Source: a virus. From it: a stretch of 51,083 nucleotides of DNA. A program made the position numbers and the translations under genes. Below are positions 43,468 to 50,621 of the stretch, in pieces. A model generated the notes under the pieces. That model was not told the DNA's origin and ran no database searches. It worked only from the letters and a program-made list of their open reading frames with translations. Position 1 is the first letter of the stretch. The number at the start of each line of letters is the position of its first letter. The DNA is taken from positions 1-51,083 of the IMG/VR virus record IMGVR_UViG_3300042988_002169; one strand, written 5' to 3'.

Positions 43468-44369
43468 TTTTTTGAAAATTCTTTAATTAAATCTACAACT
43501 TTTTGAATAGTCGTAGCTTCAGTAAATTTACCCCATAAGTTATTCATTATCGATATATTAAATTTTTTAAATAATTCAAATACTTCTTCAGAATTATAAT
43601 TATAAGGTAAACATATAAAATTTAATATGTTTAAATGTTCTGAATTAATTCCATATTTGGTATTTAGATCTAATTCTTTTATTTTTGAAGCATTACTGAT
43701 TTCAATGGGAACTTGTAAAGCACTAGACAATGGTTTAAAAACTTCTGTTCCTATTAATGAATTATATAATCTCATACCTACAACTGATGATGGATCTTTA
43801 ATATAATCTCCATCATTCCATCGTACTGGAACCGCAAAATATTTAAAATTCCCATCTTTTATTTGTTGATTTAAATAATCATTTTTTTCTTGAGCTAATT
43901 TACCTAATTCTTGAATTATATTTTGTTTATTTAATTTTGAATTTAGAGCAATTTTTTCTATAAGATCACGAAGTAATTCTTTACTAAATTCATTAAAATT
44001 ACTTCGGACAATTGGAATACCTGTATATTCTACCGAAGGAGGATCAAAGATCTTACCTTCTTTTGAAATCATACTATATGCATAATTTTTCTTAATATCT
44101 AAAAACATCATTCTATTACATATGAATTCATTTTTGAATTCTGTATAATTATATGTTGGTTGAACATGTAATTTTGGTAATAGTGTTGTATTCAGATAAT
44201 TAGTTATTAAATTATTGATATTAACTGCAATTTCAGATGATTTACGCGAAGAATTTTCAATATCTGAACTATCAAGAGTTGGTAAATGAACGAATAGACT
44301 ATCAGTGTCTCCATAAAGAACATATTTGAGTTTTTTCTCTACAATATGCCAAAAATCTTTTTCAATCAT
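43464..44369 (-). CDS. DNA polymerase family B, C-terminal half (motif C and thumb; 301 aa)
   Basis: Starts only 17 residues before polymerase motif C, LKYVLYGDTDSLFVHLP, which carries the catalytic aspartates missing from the 31832-33928 protein. KNEFICNRMMFLDIKKNYAY, a typical thumb/palm segment with KxY, follows near residue 107, then ARW-like AVPVRWNDGDYIKDPSS. The two halves together make a complete gp43-like enzyme and must assemble non-covalently, since no intein splice blocks flank either break. It lies directly downstream of an intein-like ORF and begins after a terminator/promoter overlap (44390-44437). Confidence 0.92.
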   Translation of the reverse strand: MIEKDFWHIVEKKLKYVLYGDTDSLFVHLPTLDSSDIENSSRKSSEIAVNINNLITNYLNTTLLPKLHVQPTYNYTEFKNEFICNRMMFLDIKKNYAYSMISKEGKIFDPPSVEYTGIPIVRSNFNEFSKELLRDLIEKIALNSKLNKQNIIQELGKLAQEKNDYLNQQIKDGNFKYFAVPVRWNDGDYIKDPSSVVGMRLYNSLIGTEVFKPLSSALQVPIEISNASKIKELDLNTKYGINSEHLNILNFICLPYNYNSEEVFELFKKFNISIMNNLWGKFTEATTIQKVVDLIKEFSKK

Positions 44370-44389
44370 ATTTTTATTTTAGGTTAAAA

Positions 44390-44418
44390 AAAGGAGAAAG
44401 AAAAGATCTTTCTCCTTT
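44390..44418 (-). terminator. Intrinsic terminator downstream of the intein-like gene
   Basis: Minus strand: AAAGGAGAAAG pairs with CTTTCTCCTTT around a 7-nt loop and runs into TTTTTTT. Its 5' arm overlaps the predicted start site of the promoter at 44417-44437. Confidence 0.9.
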
Positions 44419-44437
44419 ATTATATCTATATATTCAA
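44417..44437 (-). promoter_or_regulatory. Promoter motif for the polymerase-C operon
   Basis: Minus strand: TTGAATATATAGATATAATAA. TATAAT at 44424-44419 predicts a start near 44412, within the 5' arm of the adjacent terminator. Confidence 0.65.
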
Positions 44438-45633
44438 TTAGATATTTTCTTTTTGAAATTATTAAAAGGAATAGGAATTGAAGAAATAAATAATCCATTT
44501 CCTATAACAAAACCTTTACAATTAGGTATAAATAAATTATAACCTGTAGAAGTTTTTGTTTTCCTATAGCGATATGGAATATATTGTGGATTAGAGAAAA
44601 ATATTCCAGATGATTTGACTAATAATTCTCTTTTATTTTCATTAAATATATTTTTATAGTTAAATCCACTATCTAATAATCCATATAATTCTTTTGTTAA
44701 TTTTATAGAGATTTTACAAAAACTTTTATCTGGAATAAGTGAAAAAGTTATTAATGAGCCGTATCTATTTGTAAATAGATTAATAATTTCATGAGCGAAA
44801 CTAATCCCAGAAATCTTAAAAGTAACAAATGATTTTGTTGATTCTTTATTAAATGTAACTGTTCCATTAGTTTGAAAAAATCCATGTAAAAATCCATTTA
44901 AAAATGAATATGGTGATGAATAGAACCAATCAGGAATTTTCCGAATATTGAAATGTGTATTAAGAAAATCATTTAATTTTTGGTTTAAAATTGTAAAATT
45001 GTCAATTTTTTCATCGACCTTTTTATGATAATATGAGACATTTAATTTTGAATCTAAAATAGTATGTAAAATTTCAAAATTATCCTTTATACCTAAAATT
45101 ACAGCATTTCCTTTAAGATTTCTATCTTTTTTTTCAAAATATCCTCTGCCTAAAAATACTCCAATGATATAGCCTAAATGATTTGTTAATTCAATATCAT
45201 CAATGCTATCTATTTTATTTCCTAATAACTTGAAATTTCTTTTTATAAGCTTTTCATTTTCATTTTCATAGAAAATAGTTTCTCGATCATTCTTATTATT
45301 TATAAAACTATTAAATGATGATAAATAAAATGGACTCAATGAATAAGGTAAAATTTCAAATAAATTGGATAGATTTTCAAATTCATAAAATCTTGATATT
45401 TTATTTAATTTAACTTCATTATTATTATTTATACAATGAACATATACATTATCTTTAATGAGGTACTCATTTGTTTTTATATTTGTTTTTGAATTAGATA
45501 TTTCATTTATTTTTTTAGATTCTATAACGGATAACATCTTATCGATAGGAATATTTATAGGTTTCCGATCGATATATAAAAGAACGTTTGTATTATTAAC
45601 AGCAGAGAACGAGAATTTTGTTTTTTCGCTCAT
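44434..45633 (-). CDS. Orphan intein-like protein with degenerate LAGLIDADG motifs (399 aa)
   Basis: Intein-like blocks are visible in order: block A-like FSAVNNTNVLLYI...PIDKML at the very N-terminus, block B-like VYVHCINNNNEVKLNKISRF, LAGLIDADG helix 1 LGYIIGVFLGRGYF (residue about 153), helix 2 FLNGFLHGFFQTNG (about 250), and block F-like YNLFIPNCKGFVIGNGLFI near the C-terminus. The usual catalytic acids are replaced (GRG instead of GDG; FQTNG instead of FDTDG), and the terminal His-Asn is replaced by Ile-Ser. There are only about six residues before block A and no extein. It looks like an intein that became a free protein after losing splicing and nuclease activity. It sits next to the polymerase C half, whose motif C is a common intein site. 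Confidence 0.68.
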   Translation of the reverse strand: MSEKTKFSFSAVNNTNVLLYIDRKPINIPIDKMLSVIESKKINEISNSKTNIKTNEYLIKDNVYVHCINNNNEVKLNKISRFYEFENLSNLFEILPYSLSPFYLSSFNSFINNKNDRETIFYENENEKLIKRNFKLLGNKIDSIDDIELTNHLGYIIGVFLGRGYFEKKDRNLKGNAVILGIKDNFEILHTILDSKLNVSYYHKKVDEKIDNFTILNQKLNDFLNTHFNIRKIPDWFYSSPYSFLNGFLHGFFQTNGTVTFNKESTKSFVTFKISGISFAHEIINLFTNRYGSLITFSLIPDKSFCKISIKLTKELYGLLDSGFNYKNIFNENKRELLVKSSGIFFSNPQYIPYRYRKTKTSTGYNLFIPNCKGFVIGNGLFISSIPIPFNNFKKKISN

Positions 45634-45671
45634 TTTGAATTATCCTATGATTGTTGTTTTCTTTTAAAAAA

Positions 45672-45688
45672 AGGTATTTTTTATACCT
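45672..45688 (-). terminator. Hairpin plus T tract in the leader of the intein-like gene
   Basis: Minus strand: AGGTAT pairs with ATACCT around AAAAA, then TTTTTT, about 40 nt upstream of the ATG at 45633. The stem is short. It could be a weak terminator of an antisense or leader transcript, or an attenuator. Confidence 0.4.
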
Positions 45689-45750
45689 AGTTTATAATTT
45701 CTATATTTTTTGTGAGCTGGAGATTGTAAGGATTTTGTTTTCAAAAAAAA

Positions 45751-45768
45751 ATATATAGATATAATAAT
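45751..45768 (+). promoter_or_regulatory. Promoter motif for the glycosylase-SSB operon
   Basis: Plus strand: ATATATAGATATAATAAT, same motif family as the minus-strand copies and correctly oriented for the plus-strand gene at 45800. Confidence 0.75.
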
Positions 45769-45799
45769 TATGTAATTATTTTTTTATGAAAAAATCGAT

Positions 45800-46171
45800 A
45801 TGAGAATGTGGATGATTAATCCAGTAATATTATGTAGACAACATTTACAAGGTCAACATGTAGAGTGTCATATGTTTGCTGGATCGATCAAAAAACGAAT
45901 AGATATGAAAGGATATGTGGATAATAATTTATTAGAATTAAAATCTTTATTCTGGTATCATGATCTATGCGCTGAAGAAATGTTACGGCGAAATTATAAA
46001 CATAAATCGCCGTTAATTACATTCGATTTTAAAAATTATATTAATAATGATTACATTTTAAATTCAGAAGTGAATAAACAAAAAGCATTGAGAAGTTTAT
46101 TATTAAGATGTAAAGATTGTATCAAAAATTACGAAACCTTAGTTGGACCTTTAGATATAAATAATTTATAG
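45800..46171 (+). CDS. Pyrimidine-dimer DNA glycosylase-like protein (123 aa)
   Basis: The N-terminus MRMWMINPVILCRQHLQGQHVECHMF follows the pattern of DenV/Pyr_excise-related phage proteins (L-x-x-x-HL-x-x-E/H...E-x-x-x-FG), and FWYHDLCAEEMLRRNYKHKSP matches their second conserved block. T4 DenV excises UV-induced dimers. Here several key positions differ (Cys and His rather than Glu at some sites), so activity is uncertain. First gene of a plus-strand operon with SSB. Confidence 0.6.
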   Translation: MRMWMINPVILCRQHLQGQHVECHMFAGSIKKRIDMKGYVDNNLLELKSLFWYHDLCAEEMLRRNYKHKSPLITFDFKNYINNDYILNSEVNKQKALRSLLLRCKDCIKNYETLVGPLDINNL

Positions 46172-46185
46172 AGATTTTTTAAATA

Positions 46186-46608
46186 ATGGCTAGACAAACT
46201 TTTAACACATTTGTTATTGAAGGTAATATTGGTCGGGATGCTGAAGTAAAGACAATTGGTCAGCAGAATATGCAATGCGTTACATTTAGTATTGCTGCAA
46301 ATATGGCAAGAAATGGAACTCAACAGGAAAATGTTGTATGGTTCCAATGTAATATGTTTAGAAATGTTAAGCTTGCTGAATATCTGAAAAAAGGATGTCG
46401 GGTATTGGTTAATGGTCAATTAGAAATAAACCCTGGTCAAGAAGGTAAAATCTATTATGCGATTGCAGTAGATAGAGTTCAAATTTTATCAAGACCAGAT
46501 AATCAAAATCAACAACCACAACAAAATAATCAACAAGCACCTAATAATAGAGCAGCAGCACCTTCTGGTCCAATTCAAGGTAATTTTGATCCATTTTCTA
46601 ATATTTAA
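46186..46608 (+). CDS. ssb: Single-stranded DNA-binding protein (bacterial type, 140 aa)
   Basis: OB-fold with FNTFVIEGNIGRDAEVKTIG, VTFSIAANMA, VVWFQCNMF, LKKGCRVLVNGQLEI and YYAIAVDRVQIL, i.e. canonical bacterial SSB domain order in residues 1-100. A Gln/Asn/Pro-rich linker follows (residues 102-125). The tail is FDPFSNI instead of the acidic DDDIPF tip, so docking of partner proteins probably differs from the host's. T4-type phages normally use an unrelated gp32, so this is a distinct choice. Confidence 0.93.
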   Translation: MARQTFNTFVIEGNIGRDAEVKTIGQQNMQCVTFSIAANMARNGTQQENVVWFQCNMFRNVKLAEYLKKGCRVLVNGQLEINPGQEGKIYYAIAVDRVQILSRPDNQNQQPQQNNQQAPNNRAAAPSGPIQGNFDPFSNI

Positions 46609-46626
46609 TTCTTTTTTGGGGGATAT

Positions 46627-46809
46627 TTGAACGCGTTGAAGGTATCCGACAATAATAAATACGATAATGATGAGACAAAAAGAATTGATGAACAAATAAG
46701 AAGTAGGAGAATTATAGCACCACAATATTCAATTAATAAAAGACAGAATGTTACTTCCTCCAAAAGTTTTAAATCAAATAGAATATTACAAGTACGATCT
46801 GAATTCTAA
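46627..46809 (+). CDS. Small basic protein, unknown (60 aa)
   Basis: TTG start preceded by GGGGG at about 5-nt spacing, stronger than the RBS of the overlapping next gene. Charged and Ser/Arg-rich (QIRSRRIIAPQYSINKRQN); probably disordered. Overlaps the next ORF by 62 nt in another frame. Confidence 0.45.
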   Translation: MNALKVSDNNKYDNDETKRIDEQIRSRRIIAPQYSINKRQNVTSSKSFKSNRILQVRSEF

Positions 46810-47194
46810 TGGATCAAAAGATTTATACATTTTATATTATAAATCTTTTTGGAGGTTACCAAAAAAAATTATATTTCAGAGGGTTTTAGTTCCAAGTGAA
46901 AATAACCCAGGATCTTTTGCTTATATAAGTAGTAGTTCATCTTTAGAATTATTAAATCAATTAAGCATATATTTCGATTCGTCGAATAAACTTGTAAAAA
47001 TTACGGAAGATGAATTAGTTAATCTTATTAATTATATATTAACTAAAACATATCGATCTTTTAAATCTTATAATCATCTTATTGAATTTTTAGAGTCTGA
47101 ATATAATTTAGACGTGGAAACGACTGTTTTATCTTCAATAAATAATGAAAATAATAATATAGTATCGTTTCCTAAAAAGCCTCCTCCAAAATAA
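46748..47194 (+). CDS. Unknown 148-aa protein
   Basis: Starts inside the preceding 60-aa gene, with weak RBS, so coupling or a +1 shift is possible. Contains FWRLPKKIIFQRVLVPSEN (beta pattern) and a C-terminal Pro/Lys tail KKPPPK. Ends at a strong terminator. Not recognised. Confidence 0.65.
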   Translation: MLLPPKVLNQIEYYKYDLNSNGSKDLYILYYKSFWRLPKKIIFQRVLVPSENNPGSFAYISSSSSLELLNQLSIYFDSSNKLVKITEDELVNLINYILTKTYRSFKSYNHLIEFLESEYNLDVETTVLSSINNENNNIVSFPKKPPPK

Positions 47195-47210
47195 GTATAA
47201 GAAAGATACT

Positions 47211-47247
47211 AAGGGGGAAGAAATATATTTTTCTTCTCCCTTTTTAT
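47211..47247 (+). terminator. Intrinsic terminator
   Basis: AAGGGGGAAGAA pairs with TTCTTCTCCCTT (one mismatch/bulge) followed by TTTTTATAAT. Confidence 0.82.
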
Positions 47248-47258
47248 AATAAAAAATA

Positions 47259-47495
47259 ATGAATAACCAAGAATTACTAACTCAATATTTAATTAATAAG
47301 TATTTTCAACCTACATTTACAGATTGGTGGAATAATAATTCATTTATATGTAGTGGATTAACTTTAAACGGTAATGGTTGCTATTTCATTATGTTTGGTA
47401 ATATTTTTCAAGGACAGGTGAGTACAAGAATTCAGTTTTTCGAAAAGTTAAATAGATATAATATTAATGAGGAAACTGAAAAAAGGAAAAAATAA
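47259..47495 (+). CDS. Unknown 78-aa protein
   Basis: Follows the terminator closely, with no strong RBS. Aromatic-rich (TDWWNNNSFICSGLTLNGNG) and ends with a basic helix. Its TAA is directly followed by the ATG of the HicA-like gene, so they form a pair. It does not look like a HicB antitoxin. Confidence 0.55.
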   Translation: MNNQELLTQYLINKYFQPTFTDWWNNNSFICSGLTLNGNGCYFIMFGNIFQGQVSTRIQFFEKLNRYNINEETEKRKK

Positions 47496-47702
47496 ATGCC
47501 ATCTAAAGAAATAAATCAAATAAAAAAATATGCAGAATCATTAGGATTCAGCACCAAGATAACAAAAAAAGGTCATATAGTATTCTCAGGATTTGGAAGA
47601 AAAGTATTATCTTCTTCTACTCCGAGTGACTTTAGAGTGATTGTTACTCTTAGAAAAAATCTAAAAAAAATAGCAAATGGACAACCAATTGCTAGATTAT
47701 AG
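47496..47702 (+). CDS. HicA-like small protein (68 aa)
   Basis: The dsRBD-like pattern with GHIVFSGFGRKVLSSSTPSD carries the single catalytic-type His and GRKV strand typical of HicA/YcfA-like mRNA interferases, followed by the helix RVIVTLRKNLKK. No HicB partner is adjacent; lone phage copies of this fold are common, with unclear roles. AAAGGAAAAAATAA upstream provides an RBS. Confidence 0.65.
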   Translation: MPSKEINQIKKYAESLGFSTKITKKGHIVFSGFGRKVLSSSTPSDFRVIVTLRKNLKKIANGQPIARL

Positions 47703-47703
47703 A

Positions 47704-47734
47704 ATTCCCCATTCATTTAGTATGAATGGGGAAT
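47704..47734. terminator. Bidirectional terminator between convergent operons
   Basis: A 12-bp perfect stem, ATTCCCCATTCA with TGAATGGGGAAT, with A/T runs on both sides. Confidence 0.92.
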
Positions 47735-47739
47735 ATTTT

Positions 47740-48129
47740 TTATTTGTTTTCAAAATACCTAATCATTGTGTTAGGTTCACATGCTTTTTTGAATCCAAAT
47801 TTTGAATATATTTCAATTAAATCTTTTAAATCTGGATCTTTTTCATCTCTTTTATATGGATTTATTTCTAATAAAATATTAAATTTATTAGTATCCATAT
47901 AATCTATCATTTTTTTTAATATTTTCTTACCAATACCTTGTCTTCTTAGTTTTGTAGGTACAAGTAATCTACTAAAATAATACCAAGAATGATCCACATA
48001 TTCTTTATCAATATCTAAACCTTTAAGTACATATCTCGGATCAGCTATTAAAGATAATTCACAAACTGCTAGATTGTTATTAACAATTTCATTAAATGAA
48101 ATACTTAAATTATCTATTTGGTTATTCAT
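47740..48129 (-). CDS. GNAT-family N-acetyltransferase (129 aa)
   Basis: The acetyl-CoA-binding motif A is RLLVPTKLRRQGIGKKILKKM (R/QxxGxG) near residue 72, followed by strand ILLEINPY and the IEIYSKFGFKKA helix-strand typical of motif B. The acceptor substrate is unknown. Last gene of a minus-strand operon of small membrane and Zn-ribbon proteins; overlaps the next gene by 8 nt. Confidence 0.85.
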   Translation of the reverse strand: MNNQIDNLSISFNEIVNNNLAVCELSLIADPRYVLKGLDIDKEYVDHSWYYFSRLLVPTKLRRQGIGKKILKKMIDYMDTNKFNILLEINPYKRDEKDPDLKDLIEIYSKFGFKKACEPNTMIRYFENK

Positions 48130-48316
48130 ATTGAATCACATGAACATTATCGTCATTTGAACATTTAAATAATAAATAACTATCTATAAATTTTATAACT
48201 TTACAATCTAAAGGAAGATTTTTTTGTAATTCAAATCTCATATTTTCTTCTTTATTTTGCGTATACATAGCATATAAAGAAAAAATTATCATTACAATAA
48301 ATATTTTAAAATTCAT
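48122..48316 (-). CDS. Small protein with N-terminal membrane/signal segment (64 aa)
   Basis: MNFKIFIVMIIFSLYAMYT is a basic-hydrophobic signal-anchor-like start, and the rest is a small polar domain with two Cys (CKVIKFIDSYLLFKC) that could form a disulfide if exported. No lipobox. Overlaps both neighbours by 4-8 nt. Confidence 0.6.
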   Translation of the reverse strand: MNFKIFIVMIIFSLYAMYTQNKEENMRFELQKNLPLDCKVIKFIDSYLLFKCSNDDNVHVIQYE

Positions 48317-48975
48317 TTTTTATGATCAATAAAATATTGATAATGTTGTGGATTACAAAATTTTGCAATTTCATAGGTAGAATTTTTAATAAATCTACCA
48401 CAATGTAAACATCTTTTTATTTTTTTTCTTTGGTATTCTATTTGTGGCATATCATTTAAAGGTTCACCATCTTGTTCTGCGGCTTTTAAAATTAACCAAT
48501 TAATAAATAATTCAATTGGTATATTAAGAACTTCGGATTGTCGAACTCCTAAACTGCCGCTAAATCGAATAAATTCTTCTAATAAATCACTTGCATTAAT
48601 ATATTTATTAAATTCTCTAAATCGAGATGCTTTATAAACAATTTTAGCATTATCATCTATTATTTTAATATTTCCATTAATATCTATTTCAATAATAGTA
48701 CCATCTGGGGTTTCTACTATCCATCCATGTTTAGCAGTAACTTTTTTATTATCTATATCTATTCCATAATGTTTACAAATATCTTTATAATTATTTTCAA
48801 CTGATGATATAGCACTCGAATCTATATAATCAGTAGTTATAAAATAATTAGGTGATGTTGAAGATGATATGATAATATTAGATGTTGTACTTGTACTATA
48901 TGGATATTTTATGGTTACATATGTTCCTGATGATGTTGAGGTTAAAGGTAAATAAGTACTCATACTACCTGCCAA
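48313..48975 (-). CDS. Unknown 220-aa protein with C-terminal Zn-finger-like motif
   Basis: The N-terminal 50 residues are Ser/Thr/Tyr-rich, beta-like and low-complexity. The middle is helical. The C-terminus has CLHCGRFIK ... FCNPQHYQYFIDHKK, a probable C2-C-H/C-type zinc knuckle (MYM/FCS-like, as in proteins with CxxCG...FCSxxC). Overlaps neighbours at both ends. Possibly nucleic-acid binding. Confidence 0.65.
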   Translation of the reverse strand: MAGSMSTYLPLTSTSSGTYVTIKYPYSTSTTSNIIISSSTSPNYFITTDYIDSSAISSVENNYKDICKHYGIDIDNKKVTAKHGWIVETPDGTIIEIDINGNIKIIDDNAKIVYKASRFREFNKYINASDLLEEFIRFSGSLGVRQSEVLNIPIELFINWLILKAAEQDGEPLNDMPQIEYQRKKIKRCLHCGRFIKNSTYEIAKFCNPQHYQYFIDHKK

Positions 48976-49297
48976 AGTTTAACCATTTATCTCTTAAAAA
49001 ATGAGAAGTCGAAGTGGTTTTCATTTTAAGACTAGTGTCTGTCCAAATTCTTTCTGTCCTATCAGTTATAGAAGAGGACATACTGTCCCATCTAGTTTCT
49101 GTAACTACACCATCATTAATTAATCTACAATGGTGATGACCACAATGTGGACAAATTATAATATGATTTCCATCAATTGAATAGTCAATGATTGCAATAA
49201 ATTGTTTTGAACAATCATGGCAATACATTTCTGATCTGACTATCCCCTCATTTTTTTCAGCTCCATTACTTAATTGTTTAGATCTATTTGACTTCAT
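48965..49297 (-). CDS. Zinc-ribbon protein (110 aa)
   Basis: MYCHDCSKQF and IICPHCGHHHCR give two CxxC knuckles about 20 residues apart, a classic zinc ribbon, followed by ETRWDSMSSS and a basic tail. The fold suggests nucleic-acid or protein docking. Overlaps the upstream 46-aa gene by 14 nt. Confidence 0.75.
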   Translation of the reverse strand: MKSNRSKQLSNGAEKNEGIVRSEMYCHDCSKQFIAIIDYSIDGNHIIICPHCGHHHCRLINDGVVTETRWDSMSSSITDRTERIWTDTSLKMKTTSTSHFLRDKWLNFGR

Positions 49298-49424
49298 CTG
49301 AATGACGAATAATAAAATTTTCTAAGATAAAGCTTATTAATTTACCTAAAAAATATAGAATCCATGGATCTCCAGGATAAATTTCAGCTGGATATTCATT
49401 CCATTTTCGTAATATTATTTTCAT
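49284..49424 (-). CDS. Small protein (46 aa) with hydrophobic helix
   Basis: ATG 49424 overlaps the previous gene as ATGA; TAG ends at 49284 inside the next gene's start. Sequence: MKIILRKWNEYPAEIYPGD then WILYFLGKLISFILENFII. Arrangement in a fully overlapping operon supports coding. Function unknown. Confidence 0.5.
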   Translation of the reverse strand: MKIILRKWNEYPAEIYPGDPWILYFLGKLISFILENFIIRHSDEVK

Positions 49425-49573
49425 ATAGTTGGATCATCTTTATAATATGAACATTCCTTAGTTATAATTTGTTCTAAAACATTTAATTTATCTAGAACTT
49501 TATAATTAATTAATAATAATGAAATAATAAATCCAAAAATAATATAAATTATTGCACTTTGAATCCCATTCAT
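49421..49573 (-). CDS. Small membrane protein (50 aa)
   Basis: ATG 49573, TGA ending 49421. One clear membrane helix AIIYIIFGFIISLLLI (residues 7-22) followed by a short polar, helical cytoplasmic/periplasmic tail (LDKLNVLEQIITKE). 1 nt after the 163-aa gene. Size and topology fit small phage membrane effectors or holin/spanin parts, but no specific match. Confidence 0.55.
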   Translation of the reverse strand: MNGIQSAIIYIIFGFIISLLLINYKVLDKLNVLEQIITKECSYYKDDPTI

Positions 49574-49574
49574 A

Positions 49575-50066
49575 TTATGTTTTTAATTCTTTAATTGCGG
49601 CTTGAATAGCTCTCATTACCCTATTAGAAGTAGTCCCTTTTTTAACTTTATCAACTAAATGATCAAATTGACCAGGATCTAAAACTTTAGATTTAATTCT
49701 AAGAGATCTAGCTACTTTTGCAGCTGCTGAAAGTTGATCTGTTACTGATGCATAATGTAAGCCATCTCTAGCTCCATCTTTTATAACTCGTTCCCATGGA
49801 AATGGAGTTTTATCATGCCATGTCCATCGTATAGAATCTCCTTTTTTAGGATTCCAACTAAATGTTTCTTTGAATCCATTTTCAGGCATTGCGTCTCGAT
49901 ATTCGATAATTGGATTTGCAGCAGTATCGAACATCATATAAACAACTCTTCCATTTTCAGTTGATTGTACAAAAATTAAAGATCCGTCTTCATGTTCTGC
50001 CCAACAACCCATTGATAATTCATCATTGTTTAATGAATTTGCTCCAGGTACATCATGAGTTGACAT
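49575..50066 (-). CDS. Unknown 163-aa protein
   Basis: N-terminal beta domain (GCWAEHEDGSLIFVQSTENG; YMMFDTAANPIIEYRDAM; KGDSIRWTWHDKTPFPWERV) and a helical C-terminal domain with KVARSLRIKSKVLDP. This two-part pattern recurs in uncharacterised phage proteins. Overlaps the 68-aa gene by 14 nt. Function unknown. Confidence 0.65.
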   Translation of the reverse strand: MSTHDVPGANSLNNDELSMGCWAEHEDGSLIFVQSTENGRVVYMMFDTAANPIIEYRDAMPENGFKETFSWNPKKGDSIRWTWHDKTPFPWERVIKDGARDGLHYASVTDQLSAAAKVARSLRIKSKVLDPGQFDHLVDKVKKGTTSNRVMRAIQAAIKELKT

Positions 50067-50259
50067 TTAGAATATTCTCCCGCTCTAACATATGAATAAA
50101 AGTTAATTCACGTAAATTATAAGATAAATTTTGAATAATATTATCTTCTTCTATTTCTTGAATTTGTAATTCAACTCCTTTTAATTTCTTTAATGATAAT
50201 AATATATCATTAATTTGTTGATGATCATCACTAGAAATTTTAAGAGAAACTTTAAGCAT
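50053..50259 (-). CDS. Unknown 68-aa protein
   Basis: First gene of the long minus-strand operon ending at 47740, about 25 nt after a promoter motif. Alpha/beta pattern, KVSLKISSDDHQQINDILLSL at the start, ending with a helix LTFIHMLERENIL. Not recognised. Confidence 0.6.
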   Translation of the reverse strand: MLKVSLKISSDDHQQINDILLSLKKLKGVELQIQEIEEDNIIQNLSYNLRELTFIHMLERENILNVNS

Positions 50260-50282
50260 TTAAATTTAGAAATTAAATTAAA

Positions 50283-50302
50283 ATATATTATATCTATATA
50301 AA
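50283..50302 (-). promoter_or_regulatory. Promoter motif for the 50259-47740 operon
   Basis: Minus strand: TTTTATATAGATATAATATA, about 25 nt before the ATG at 50259. Back-to-back with the plus-strand copy at 50306-50324. Confidence 0.78.
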
Positions 50303-50305
50303 AAA

Positions 50306-50324
50306 ATATATAGATATAATATCA
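50306..50324 (+). promoter_or_regulatory. Promoter motif for the 50349 gene
   Basis: Plus strand: AATATATAGATATAATATC, about 25 nt before ATG 50349. With the minus-strand copy it forms a divergent promoter pair 3 nt apart. Confidence 0.78.
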
Positions 50325-50348
50325 TTTAATAATTTTTTTAATAAAAAA

Positions 50349-50621
50349 ATGTCATCTATAAACGATAAACAAATTATTGTAGATATATTGGAAAATAATG
50401 GATATTATCCTGGTGATCCACAAATAGCAAGAGCATACTCATATTTAAGTATATATCATAATAATCCAGTATATGCTATATATTATGAATATAGACACGA
50501 TACAATTCATGAATCTCCTTATGTTTTAAATCCAATATTATTATATGATAAAAAAATTGGATTGACCGAGGCAGGTGAAAAATTCCTTAAAGATGCACAT
50601 CCATGTGCGCAAGAATTTTAA
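50349..50621 (+). CDS. Unknown 90-aa protein
   Basis: Monocistronic plus-strand gene with its own promoter motif. Helix-rich N-terminus, Tyr-rich middle (YLSIYHNNPVYAIYYEYRHD), then LTEAGEKFLKDA, a winged-helix-like closing helix. The stop overlaps the convergent gene's stop by 4 nt with no terminator between. Confidence 0.6.
   Translation: MSSINDKQIIVDILENNGYYPGDPQIARAYSYLSIYHNNPVYAIYYEYRHDTIHESPYVLNPILLYDKKIGLTEAGEKFLKDAHPCAQEF

Larger units (their letters stand above)
45634..45799. other. Intergenic region between divergent genes
   Basis: Holds the plus-strand promoter motif (45751-45768), the small minus-strand hairpin (45672-45688) and an AT-rich stretch. No ORF is seen, and no minus-strand copy of the TATAGATAT motif, so the promoter of the intein-like gene is unclear. 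Confidence 0.6.
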
